Part shown: piece after piece, positions 53,351 to 61,550 of the stretch
Layout: each line of letters begins with the position of its first letter
Position numbering within the stretch: the stretch's first letter is position 1
Assembly (NCBI GenBank): GCA_002425765.1
Contig: DIMW01000010.1
Location: forward strand, 104,080-168,079
Origin: Spirochaetaceae bacterium UBA5556
GTDB lineage: Bacteria; Spirochaetota; Spirochaetia; Treponematales; Rectinemataceae
Direction of reading: 5' to 3'
DNA length: 64,000 nt
Position numbers and translations under genes: made by a program
The notes under the pieces: generated by a model
The model's database searches: none
What the model was told of the DNA's origin: nothing
Seen by the model: the letters and a program-made list of their open reading frames with translations, nothing else

Positions 53351-54517
53351 TTAGCGGGCCCAGCGGTTTAAAATCGAACGATAGCGTTCCGCCACTTCCT
53401 TCACAACATCTTCCCATGTGCGGCACAATGTTTTCTGCGCGGTATTGGCGACCTGGGCGAGCATTTCGCCATCAGAGAGCGCATGCACGATGGTCCGGGC
53501 GAAATCATCCGTATTTTCCGAGCAGAGAAAGCCGTTCTTTTTATCTTCTATGACTTCCGCGGCCGTGGAGCCATGAATGAGTACCGCAGGCGTTTTCATC
53601 GCCGCCGCCTCTCTCAGGACGAGAGGGGCATTGTCATACAGCGAGGGAAATAGAAATATATCTCCCCGGGCATATATCGCTTTCAGCAATTCTCTCTCAA
53701 AGATAACATCATGAAAAATAACTTTATTTGAAATGCCCAACTGCCGCACGAGATCGACGAGCGTTTCTTTTGCGTAGCCCTTGCCGACAAAAACCATGCG
53801 GAAGTTCGGAAGCGCGTCCATGATTGAGGGCAAGGACCGGACCAAAAACTCGAGATTCTTTTCCAGAATATGTTGCCCCACATAGAGACCGACAACATAG
53901 TCTTCGGGCAAATGGAGGTATTCGGCGCCTCGCGTCCGATAAGGAGCTATATCAACAAGAGGTTCAAAATCGATGCCATTCTCGACGACATCATAGGGGC
54001 CTTTGTACCCATACTCGCGCAGCGTCCGTGCGACGGATTCCTGGGGAACCCAGACATGATCGACGTTGTAGTAAAATTCCACAATTCGCTTGATCTGATC
54101 GTCCACGATGGCTTTTATCGCAATGGCGCGGCTGAGATCATCCCTATATTTTGAATGAAATGTGGCGATGCTGGGAACATGCTTTTCACGGGCGACCCGA
54201 AGCGCAAGTTTACCCGCGGCGAAGGGCGAATGCGCGTGGACTATATCAAAATCCCTGTTCTTTAAAATAGACTGAAGTCGAATGTCAACATCAGGGAAGC
54301 CTATGCGGTAGGGAGGGCGCACGACCGTCGGCAGGGACAGGAATCGAATCACCGGAAATGGATCGGTATCTTTATAATTAGGAACGAATGGAGTAATAAC
54401 GTACGTTGGACCCAGTTTTTTTCTCAGCCAATATGCATAGTTACGAACGGTGACGGTGACTCCGTCGATGATGGGAACATATCCATCATTGAAAAGACCA
54501 GTAGCAATTCTATCCAT
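53351..54517 (-). CDS. GT4-family glycosyltransferase (glycolipid synthase-like) A
   Basis: 388 residues, two Rossmann halves. Starts MDRIATGLFNDGYVPIIDGV; VHAHSPFAAGKLAL near 110, VGQHILEKNLEFL near 213, and the donor-binding E-x7-E block (LREAAAMKTPAVLI) near 312 match diglucosyldiacylglycerol/alpha-monoglucosyl-type GT4 enzymes. Likely adds a hexose from a nucleotide sugar to a membrane lipid. The ATG at 54517 is chosen because TTGACT-17 nt-TATTTT ends 7 nt before it, and because the paralogue at 59360 has the same N-terminus; the open frame to 54571 would cover the -35 box. Confidence 0.85.
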   Translation of the reverse strand: MDRIATGLFNDGYVPIIDGVTVTVRNYAYWLRKKLGPTYVITPFVPNYKDTDPFPVIRFLSLPTVVRPPYRIGFPDVDIRLQSILKNRDFDIVHAHSPFAAGKLALRVAREKHVPSIATFHSKYRDDLSRAIAIKAIVDDQIKRIVEFYYNVDHVWVPQESVARTLREYGYKGPYDVVENGIDFEPLVDIAPYRTRGAEYLHLPEDYVVGLYVGQHILEKNLEFLVRSLPSIMDALPNFRMVFVGKGYAKETLVDLVRQLGISNKVIFHDVIFERELLKAIYARGDIFLFPSLYDNAPLVLREAAAMKTPAVLIHGSTAAEVIEDKKNGFLCSENTDDFARTIVHALSDGEMLAQVANTAQKTLCRTWEDVVKEVAERYRSILNRWAR

Positions 54518-54524
54518 CCAGATT

Positions 54525-54553
54525 AAAATATATGGCGTGCCTGTAAAAGTCAA
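54525..54553 (-). promoter_or_regulatory. Promoter of glycosyltransferase A, -10 box 7 nt before the start
   Basis: Minus strand TTGACT (54548-54553), 17-nt spacer, TATTTT (54525-54530), then 7 nt to ATG 54517. Confidence 0.55.
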
Positions 54554-54619
54554 CAAAAGCCGAATTTTCATTGACTTCTGCTTCTGTCCCGCATTACTCT
54601 ACGGGTAGAGAGGTGCACT

Positions 54620-55360
54620 ATGGCAAAAGTGGCATTTTCTGTCGCTCTCGCTTTTGCGCTTTCCGCGGTGCCCGGATTCTCACAACGCTGGCCGGAAGGC
54701 AAGACATCCGATAGATTCGATACGGGGAACGGCGAGCTGGAAATCGTCTTCTTGGGCCATGGGTCGCTCATCTTCGTCTATCGCGGTTCTTGCATCTACA
54801 TCGATCCCGTGAGCCAGTACGGCGATTTTTCCAAATACCCAAAGGCCGACCTCATTCTGGTCACTCACGAGCATGGGGACCACCTCGATCCGAGTTCCAT
54901 CGCCGCGCTGAGCAAAAGCGGAACGCGAATTCTTCTGCCGGAGGCTTCGCGCAAGAAGCTGGGCGCGGGAGAAGCGCTGGAACATGGCCGCCCGCTCGAT
55001 GTCGCGGGAGTCACGGCGCTGGCGGTGGCTGCGTACAATGTCACGCCGGGACGAACGGGTTACCATCCTAAGGATCGCGAGGACAACGGCTATGTGATTA
55101 CCGTGAACTCCCTGCGCGTCTATATCGCGGGCGACACCGAGCCAATACCGGAGATGGCGAATCTGGGCCGCGTCGATATCGCGTTCTTGTCCATGAATCA
55201 GCCTTACACCATGACGCCGGAACAGGCCGCCGCCGCCGCGAGGGTCATCAAGCCGAAAATTCTCTATCCTTATCATTTTGGTTCGACGGATACGGGCGCG
55301 TTGACGAAACTGCTCGCGAACAACAGAGAAATTGAAGTCAGAATTCGGAACCTTCAATAG
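54620..55360 (+). CDS. Exported metallo-beta-lactamase-fold hydrolase
   Basis: 246 residues. A cleavable signal (MAKVAFSVALAFALSAVPGFS). VTHEHGDHLDPSS near residue 87 is the His-x-His-x-Asp-His motif; YIAGDTEPI near 170 and a final YPYHFG near 217 add the other metal ligands. Resembles UPF0173-type MBL proteins, here exported. Substrate unknown. GAGAGG before ATG 54620; mntH starts 11 nt after the stop, so one operon. Confidence 0.85.
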   Translation: MAKVAFSVALAFALSAVPGFSQRWPEGKTSDRFDTGNGELEIVFLGHGSLIFVYRGSCIYIDPVSQYGDFSKYPKADLILVTHEHGDHLDPSSIAALSKSGTRILLPEASRKKLGAGEALEHGRPLDVAGVTALAVAAYNVTPGRTGYHPKDREDNGYVITVNSLRVYIAGDTEPIPEMANLGRVDIAFLSMNQPYTMTPEQAAAAARVIKPKILYPYHFGSTDTGALTKLLANNREIEVRIRNLQ

Positions 55361-55371
55361 AAAGAAACAAT

Positions 55372-56706
55372 ATGAATCAGAAAATGCATCGAAACTCGAC
55401 CGACAAGCCGCGCGTGCCCCACACACCTTCGCGCTCCGACTCGAAGACCATCGAATCGGCGACCGAAGTCCTCGAGGGTAAGAGCAAAAAAAGCCTTCTG
55501 GCGAGGATTCTGCCCTTTATGGGCCCCGCGTTCATCGCGAGCGTGGCCTACGTCGATCCCGGAAACTTCGCGACAAACATCTCCGGAGGGGCCCAGTTCG
55601 GCTACCTTCTGCTGTGGGTCATCGTGGCGAGCAATCTCATGGCGATGCTCATTCAGGCGCTCTCCGCGAAGCTGGGTATCGCGACGGGAAAAAATCTCGC
55701 CGAGCACTGTCGCCTGCGCTACCGGCGGGGTGTCGTCATCGGGCTCTGGGTTCTCATGGAGCTCGTCGCCATGGCCACGGACCTGGCCGAATTCCTTGGC
55801 GCGGCGGTCGGTTTCAACCTGCTGTTCGGCATTCCGCTCTGGGCGGCGGCCATTCTGACGGGGGTGACCACGTTTGTCATCCTCGCGCTGGAGCGCTACG
55901 GCTTCCGCTCGCTCGAGGCCGTCATTACGGGATTCGTCTCCGTCATCGCGATCAGCTATGTCATCGAGATTTTTCTCGGCAAGCCCGACTGGGGCCAGGT
56001 GGCGCAGCACGCCGCCATCCCCGCGTTCAAGGGGCCATCGAGCATCCTGCTCGCGGCGGGCATCCTCGGCGCCACGGTCATGCCGCACGCGATCTATCTG
56101 CACTCTTCGCTCACACAGAACCGCGTGGTCGTGCATGAGCCCCAGCTTCTCAAAAAGCTGTTCCGCTATGAGATCGTCGATGTCGTGGTCGCGATGGGTG
56201 TCGCGAGCATGGTGAACGGCGCGATGCTCATCATGTCCGCCGCGACCTTTCACGCGCAGGGCATGACGGAAGTCGGCACGCTTGAGGAAGCCTACCGCAC
56301 GCTCGAACCGTTGCTCGGCAAGGCCGCGAGCTGGGTCTTTGCCATCTCGCTTCTGTTCTCGGGTCTGTCCTCGGCATCGGTGGGGACAATGGCGGGACAG
56401 ATCATCATGCAGGGGTTCATGGATTTCGAAATTCCCGTGTGGGTGCGACGCCTCATCACGATGATACCGTCAATAGCGATCATCGCGCTGGGGATCGATC
56501 CTACCAAGGCCCTGGTCATCAGCCAGGTGCTCCTCAGTTTCGGACTGCCGTTCGCGATTATCCCGCTCATCTCCTTTACAAGTGATAAAAAGCTCATGGG
56601 CGTGCTTGTAAACAGAAAGAGCACGAAAATCCTGGCGATGCTGGTAGCTGGAATAATCATTGTGCTGAACGTGTATCTTCTCTATGTAACGTTTACGGGA
56701 GGCTGA
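55372..56706 (+). CDS. mntH: NRAMP-family divalent metal transporter (MntH-like)
   Basis: 444 residues, eleven predicted helices. DPGNFATN near residue 62 holds the metal-binding Asp/Asn of helix 1; MPHAIYLHSSL near 239 is the helix 6 motif (Ala-x-Pro-His variant). Imports Mn(II) or Fe(II) with protons. The N-terminus has an extra 35-residue polar segment. Followed by a UspA gene with only 3 nt between. No MntR or Fur box recognised. Confidence 0.92.
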   Translation: MNQKMHRNSTDKPRVPHTPSRSDSKTIESATEVLEGKSKKSLLARILPFMGPAFIASVAYVDPGNFATNISGGAQFGYLLLWVIVASNLMAMLIQALSAKLGIATGKNLAEHCRLRYRRGVVIGLWVLMELVAMATDLAEFLGAAVGFNLLFGIPLWAAAILTGVTTFVILALERYGFRSLEAVITGFVSVIAISYVIEIFLGKPDWGQVAQHAAIPAFKGPSSILLAAGILGATVMPHAIYLHSSLTQNRVVVHEPQLLKKLFRYEIVDVVVAMGVASMVNGAMLIMSAATFHAQGMTEVGTLEEAYRTLEPLLGKAASWVFAISLLFSGLSSASVGTMAGQIIMQGFMDFEIPVWVRRLITMIPSIAIIALGIDPTKALVISQVLLSFGLPFAIIPLISFTSDKKLMGVLVNRKSTKILAMLVAGIIIVLNVYLLYVTFTGG

Positions 56707-56709
56707 GTG

Positions 56710-57636
56710 GTGTACAAAAAGATTATGGTACCGCTCGATGGTTCGGGCGCCGCGGAAACCGCACTCCCCTGGACAATATATCTGGCGGATGTCTTTCAGG
56801 CGGAAATTGTGCTCTTCCACGCGATAGAAAAGAATCCGCCAGAGGATATCCATGGCGAAAATCATCTTGCGAATTTGGAGGAAGCGTCGACGTACCTTGA
56901 GAGCGTCAAGCATTCGCTGCACCATGTGTTTCACTTTAAAGGCGACATTTCGACCCACGTCCACCTCGAGGAGACGACAGACGTGGCGGCCAGTATCGCC
57001 ATGCATATGAAAGAGTTGGGTCCTGACCTTGTGGCGATGTGTTCGCACGGCAGAAGCAACTTCACTCAGGCTTTCATCGGCTCGCTCGCGACAAGAGTGA
57101 TCGGTCTCGGCCAGGTACCCATCTTTCTTGTAAAGTCCCACGAGAGCGCAGGGGCTGAGAGCTCCGGAGAGGTCATTCCCTCGGTTTCCAATATACTTGT
57201 CGCGCTCGACAATGCCTCGATCCACGACAAGGCGATACGGTCCGCGGAAGAATTCGCCAAAAATACGGAGGCCAGACTTGTACTCTTTTCTGCGGTCCCC
57301 AGGTTCGGCTCTCTCAAGGGAAGGGACGGGGGCTGGGGCCTCATGTCGCCCGCGACTTCCTCGACGCTCCTCGATATCGAAGAAGACAAGATGCGTCAGC
57401 ATCTCGACGAGCATCGGAAAAGTCTCTCTGAGAGAGGTGTCGCAGGTTCGAGCGCCGTCGTCCGCGGAGACCCGGCGCGTAAAATCGCACAGGAAGCAAA
57501 AAAACTGGAGCCAAGCCTCATTGTGCTCGGAACGCATGGGCGCTCCGGCATGGAGGCTTTCTGGAAAGGGAGTGTGGCCGCAAAGGTCGTATCGCTCACC
57601 GATGCGCCAATTTTGCTCGTGCCGCTTCATGAGTGA
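56710..57636 (+). CDS. Universal stress protein with two Usp domains
   Basis: 308 residues from a GTG start. First Usp domain at 1-145 (MYKKIMVPLDGSGAAE, MCSHGRSNFTQAFIGSLATRVI), second at 158-308 (ILVALDNASIHDKA, VLGTHGRSGMEAFWKGSVAAKVV). Each ends with the G-2x-G-9x-G(S/T) ATP-binding loop; the first loop is less canonical. GGGAGG 7 nt before the GTG; the preceding GTG 56707 is too close. In operon with mntH. Confidence 0.88.
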   Translation: MYKKIMVPLDGSGAAETALPWTIYLADVFQAEIVLFHAIEKNPPEDIHGENHLANLEEASTYLESVKHSLHHVFHFKGDISTHVHLEETTDVAASIAMHMKELGPDLVAMCSHGRSNFTQAFIGSLATRVIGLGQVPIFLVKSHESAGAESSGEVIPSVSNILVALDNASIHDKAIRSAEEFAKNTEARLVLFSAVPRFGSLKGRDGGWGLMSPATSSTLLDIEEDKMRQHLDEHRKSLSERGVAGSSAVVRGDPARKIAQEAKKLEPSLIVLGTHGRSGMEAFWKGSVAAKVVSLTDAPILLVPLHE

Positions 57637-57710
57637 ACCCTGGACTTGCCGCGGGCGACTGTCTTCCATATTTTCCATATAGCATCAGCACAACACATTC
57701 GGGAGGGAAA

Positions 57711-58220
57711 ATGGCAACTATCACATTTAAAGGGAACCCTGTCCAGACGATCGGAACGCTTCCCGCAAAAGGAACAAAAGCACCCGATTTCAAGCTCACC
57801 GGAGCGGATCTCGGCGATATCAACCTGGCCACTTACGAGGGCAAAGTCAAAATTCTGAATATCGTGCCAAGCCTGGATACCGGCGTCTGCGCCGCGAGCG
57901 CGCGGGCTTTCAACAAGGCAGCGGCATCGCTCGGCGAGGTCGTCATCCTCACCATCAGCCGGGACCTGCCCTTCGCGCAGAAACGCTTCTGCGAGGCTGA
58001 GAAGATCGACAAAGTCGTCACGCTTTCCGAACTGCGCGACAGAGAATTCGGCAAAGCCTATGGCGTCGAGATGATCTCGGGGCCGCTCGCCGGCCTCTTG
58101 TCGCGCGCCGTCGTCGTACTCGACCGCAGAGACACGGTAGTATATACTGAACAGGTACCAGAAATTGCACAGGAGCCGAATTATTCCGCGTCACTGGAAG
58201 CTGTAAAGAAGGTAATCTGA
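57711..58220 (+). CDS. tpx: Thiol peroxidase
   Basis: 169 residues. Peroxidatic Cys60 in SLDTGVCAAS and resolving Cys94 in KRFCEAEK sit at Tpx positions. ATITFKGNPVQTIG is the usual N-terminus. Reduces H2O2 and alkyl peroxides with thioredoxin. GGGAGGGAAA right before ATG 57711. A hairpin (AATTTCT 58233-58239, AGAAATT 58244-58250) lies between it and glf. Confidence 0.94.
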   Translation: MATITFKGNPVQTIGTLPAKGTKAPDFKLTGADLGDINLATYEGKVKILNIVPSLDTGVCAASARAFNKAAASLGEVVILTISRDLPFAQKRFCEAEKIDKVVTLSELRDREFGKAYGVEMISGPLAGLLSRAVVVLDRRDTVVYTEQVPEIAQEPNYSASLEAVKKVI

Positions 58221-58259
58221 CTTTTTACGGCTAATTTCTGCCAAGAAATTTGGGAAGAT

Positions 58260-59363
58260 ATGCATTATTTCGATATCGTTGTCGTTGGCGCCGGACTAGC
58301 TGGATCGACCGCCGCGCGCGTCGTGGCTGAAAAAGGGAAAAAAGTCCTTGTGGTCGAGCAGCATCGCCATATCGCTGGACATTGCCACGACGCCAAAAAT
58401 GAGGCGGGAATAACGATTCATACGTATGGTCCACATATCTTTCACACGAACAATAAAAAAGTGTGGGATTTCGTACAGCAGTTTTCGGATTTCAATTGTT
58501 ATCAACACCATGTTCTATCCTACGCAGAAGGGAGATTTATACCTTTCCCCATTCATGTGGACACGATCAACGAAATATTTGGAACTCATATTCCGGCCTC
58601 AGAGGTTTCCAATTTTCTGGCGGAACAAGTACAATCCTCAAAGTTTACAAATCCGCCCAGAACATTCCGCGACGCAATCGTCGCCCAGGTTGGTGAAAAA
58701 CTCTACGAGTTGTTCTTTGAAAATTATACACGCAAGCAATGGGGTCGGGATCCTTCGCTGCTATCGGCGGAAGTCGCGGCCAGAATTCCCGTGAGGGCGA
58801 ATCGAGACGGACGATATTTTTCGGACCCGTATCAGGGAATTCCCAGCCGCGGCTATACCGCGATGGTGCAGGCGATGTTGGAGCACCCCAATATCAGCGT
58901 TTTGCTGGGAGCAAACTGGTTCGAGCTGAAAAATGGACTTAACGCTCCCCTGACCATTTTTACGGGCGAACTCGACAAATTCTTCGATTTCAAGCATGGA
59001 AAACTCGAATATCGCTCGCTCAAGCTGGTCTTAAAGACTTTTAACAAGGAACATTATCAGTCAGCCTCCGTTATCAACTATCCGAATGACTACGACTGGA
59101 CCCGAATTACGGAATACAAATATTTTCTCGATGAACAATCGCCGCATACCACAGTGTGCTTCGAATATCCAAAACCAGAAGGTGAGCCATACTACATTGT
59201 CATGACAAAAGAAAATATTGCCAGACGAGAGCATTATATGAGAGAGGTTGAAACGCTGGAAAAGACGGGCCGATGGCTTTTCCTCGGCCGACTCGCGGAA
59301 TATAAATACTACAATATGGATCAGGTCATCGCCGCGGCATTGCAAAAAGTAGGCACAATTTGA
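58260..59363 (+). CDS. glf: UDP-galactopyranose mutase
   Basis: 367 residues. VVVGAGLAGSTAARVVAE at residues 7-24 is the FAD-binding loop; GPHIFHTN near 59, the active-site Trp region KQWGRDPS near 160 and GRLAEYKYYNMDQVI near the end complete the UGM signature. Converts UDP-galactopyranose to UDP-galactofuranose, the donor for galactofuranose in glycans or glycolipids. The following glycosyltransferase overlaps by 4 nt (TTGA), which suggests it uses or extends a galactofuranosyl product. Confidence 0.93.
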   Translation: MHYFDIVVVGAGLAGSTAARVVAEKGKKVLVVEQHRHIAGHCHDAKNEAGITIHTYGPHIFHTNNKKVWDFVQQFSDFNCYQHHVLSYAEGRFIPFPIHVDTINEIFGTHIPASEVSNFLAEQVQSSKFTNPPRTFRDAIVAQVGEKLYELFFENYTRKQWGRDPSLLSAEVAARIPVRANRDGRYFSDPYQGIPSRGYTAMVQAMLEHPNISVLLGANWFELKNGLNAPLTIFTGELDKFFDFKHGKLEYRSLKLVLKTFNKEHYQSASVINYPNDYDWTRITEYKYFLDEQSPHTTVCFEYPKPEGEPYYIVMTKENIARREHYMREVETLEKTGRWLFLGRLAEYKYYNMDQVIAAALQKVGTI

Positions 59364-60574
59364 ATGAAAAACTCATTACGGGAATCTTTAACGATTCATA
59401 TGCCCCCATCACTGATGGGGTGGCAATGGTGACCCGGCAGTACGCGCTGTGGCTCAACCGAAAGACTGGTCCCTCCTGTGTGGTGACCGCCGGATCCCCG
59501 GATTATTTTGACAATGACGAATTCCCTGTATACCGCTTCCCTTCGATTCCCCTCACGGCCCGCCCCCCATACCGGTTCGGCTTTGCAATAACCGGAGATG
59601 TCAAAGAGCGGCGATTGCGAGGAGAAATCCTCAAGGAAACACTGTCCACAAACATATTCAGAATTCCTTTTGACCTGGTGCACGCTCACAGCCCCTTCGT
59701 ATCGGGCAAGCTGGCACAAACCATAGCACACCGCCGAAACATTCCCCTCGTAACGACCTTTCACACAAAATATAGGTCTGAATTCGAACGCGCCCTGAAG
59801 ACGGAACCTCTTATAACGATCGCCATGCAGGTGCTGAAGGGTTATTACAATAAAGCTGACTTTGTATGGGTGCCGAATGCCGAGAGTATCGGCATTCTGA
59901 GAGAATATGGTTTCCCCGGCGATGTCGAGATCATGCCCAACGGGACGGATCTGCACGTTGTGGAATCCGAACTGCCGCTCTTAAGACAAGAAGGAGATGA
60001 ACTCCTTAGGGTCAGCGGCGACAACTTCGTCTTCTTGTACATAGGCCAGCATATTATTGAAAAGAACCTAGATCTCATCATCGAAGCGCTTCCTCATCTT
60101 GGTAGTCTCCCAAAGCCATTCAAAATGATCTTTATTGGCGACGGGAATCATCGCAGCGCCATGGAAGAAAGAGTAAATGACCTTGGACTATCTGACAGGG
60201 TCAAATTTCTGGGCATTATACGAGACAGAGCGTTTATCAAACGCGCATACGCCAGAGCCGATCTGTTGCTTTTCCCCTCGCTGTACGACACTTCAAGTCT
60301 GACGGTGAAAGAATCGGCCGCGATGCGTCTGCCCTCGGTGCTCATTCGGGGCTCATCGACCGCGGAGGGGATAGCCGATGGCCAGAATGGATTTCTTAGT
60401 GAAAACGACCCCCTCACCTACGCGCGGACGATAGTGCGGGCCATGGACAACTCGTCATTGCGCGGCACCGTGGGAGAAGGCGCCTTCCATTCTCTCTACA
60501 ATTCCTGGGAATCAGTGCTCGAAAAGGTCGAGCTCAGGTACAGGGAAATTCTCTCCCGCTGGAAAGGCCACTAA
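59360..60574 (+). CDS. GT4-family glycosyltransferase (glycolipid synthase-like) B
   Basis: 404 residues, paralogue of glycosyltransferase A: MNEKLITGIFNDSYAPITDGV, VHAHSPFVSGKLAQTI near 113, IGQHIIEKNLDLI near 232, and VKESAAMRLPSVLIRGSSTAEG near 324. The start is TTG at 59360, overlapping the glf stop; no ATG fits the family N-terminus. Convergent with the thioesterase gene, with a 41-nt overlap at the 3' ends. Confidence 0.85.
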   Translation: MNEKLITGIFNDSYAPITDGVAMVTRQYALWLNRKTGPSCVVTAGSPDYFDNDEFPVYRFPSIPLTARPPYRFGFAITGDVKERRLRGEILKETLSTNIFRIPFDLVHAHSPFVSGKLAQTIAHRRNIPLVTTFHTKYRSEFERALKTEPLITIAMQVLKGYYNKADFVWVPNAESIGILREYGFPGDVEIMPNGTDLHVVESELPLLRQEGDELLRVSGDNFVFLYIGQHIIEKNLDLIIEALPHLGSLPKPFKMIFIGDGNHRSAMEERVNDLGLSDRVKFLGIIRDRAFIKRAYARADLLLFPSLYDTSSLTVKESAAMRLPSVLIRGSSTAEGIADGQNGFLSENDPLTYARTIVRAMDNSSLRGTVGEGAFHSLYNSWESVLEKVELRYREILSRWKGH

Positions 60575-61370
60575 CAGCTACCGCCCCTCTCGCGACAATC
60601 CTCTTCTCGTGTGAAAGGGCGGCGAGTCTCGTTCCTGGCCGGTTTGTCTCCTGATATTCTTTCGCCCAAACCCCCACTTCCTCGCCTCGTAAAATTTCAT
60701 GCACAAAATCGACCTTTATACGGGAAAACCTCTGTCCTTCGCGAAGAGGCGCAGCGTCGCAGAGCCAGTTGATGAAATGCGCGTTGTTGACGTGCCCGTT
60801 CTGATCGATGTGACGCCCGCGCGCTTCTATCGCAAAAGACTGGCTGAAGCCGCCGGACGGCGCGCTCCCTCCGGCTATCACATCGCCCTCGCCGGCGACA
60901 TACCGGCCCAGGGCCTCAAAAGAAGCGTCATCGATTCCGGGCGCGAGGTCATCGAATGGCCAAGGGTAATCAGTCGAGAGATCGAGAGGGAGAGTGCGCT
61001 CCGGCCGCATCACCCGGCGCGTCTTCAGATCCACCACAATGTATTCGTACATCGCGCCGGCGTATTTTGTGCCGCCACCATCGACGAGTTCAAGGCAGCG
61101 CAGAGCGAACAGTTTTCGCGTACCCGCAGGCCAGGTACGGGCGATGACAGTCTGCCCTGCCTGCGGCATCGAGTCGATGCGGATGTCGATCCGCGAAAGC
61201 ATCCAGGTGAGACCTCTGGCCCGCATGCCCTCCATGCCAATACCGAGCACCGAGGCATGCTCACCAGCCGCCTCCTGAAAGAAATTCGCAAGCGCGAGAG
61301 GCGTGAGGGGCCCTCCGTAGCTACAATCATATCCTCTTATTACATATTGAATTTCAAGCGGTTTTATCAT
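60534..61370 (-). CDS. Acyl-ACP thioesterase
   Basis: 278 residues, double hot-dog fold. The first hot-dog (MIKPLEIQYVIRGYD, LANFFQEAAGEHA, GLTWMLSRIDIRI) and the second with the catalytic block DQNGHVNNAHFINW near 192 match bacterial FatA/FatB-type enzymes. Releases free fatty acids from ACP, typical of anaerobic bacteria. The gene has no partner in operon. Confidence 0.9.
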   Translation of the reverse strand: MIKPLEIQYVIRGYDCSYGGPLTPLALANFFQEAAGEHASVLGIGMEGMRARGLTWMLSRIDIRIDSMPQAGQTVIARTWPAGTRKLFALRCLELVDGGGTKYAGAMYEYIVVDLKTRRVMRPERTLPLDLSTDYPWPFDDLAPGIDDASFEALGRYVAGEGDVIAGGSAPSGGFSQSFAIEARGRHIDQNGHVNNAHFINWLCDAAPLREGQRFSRIKVDFVHEILRGEEVGVWAKEYQETNRPGTRLAALSHEKRIVARGAVAVSGLSSGREFPCT

Positions 61371-61537
61371 TCTTACTTCCTCTCGAATACTCTACAAGAC
61401 TCTTCCTATTGTAGCCCTTTCTCGCCAGTTGAAAAAGGCGCGCCGGCATGAGAGAGCGGCCTCATGCTTGGCGAGGGCCGGCACGCCCTCTCCTGCGCCC
61501 CGAACAACTTCCGCCCCGCAGACACCAAAATTCATGG

Positions 61538-61543
61538 TATAAT
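61538..61543 (+). promoter_or_regulatory. Extended -10 box of glmS
   Basis: TGG followed by TATAAT, then 7 nt to ATG 61551. No ribosome site is present, and the start codon is certain (see glmS), so the message is almost certainly leaderless. Confidence 0.7.
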
Positions 61544-61550
61544 GGTGACC

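Noticed and set aside
61440..61550. glmS ribozyme
   Set aside because: The promoter -10 box is 7 nt from the start codon, which leaves no room for a 5' leader, and no ribozyme core is visible.
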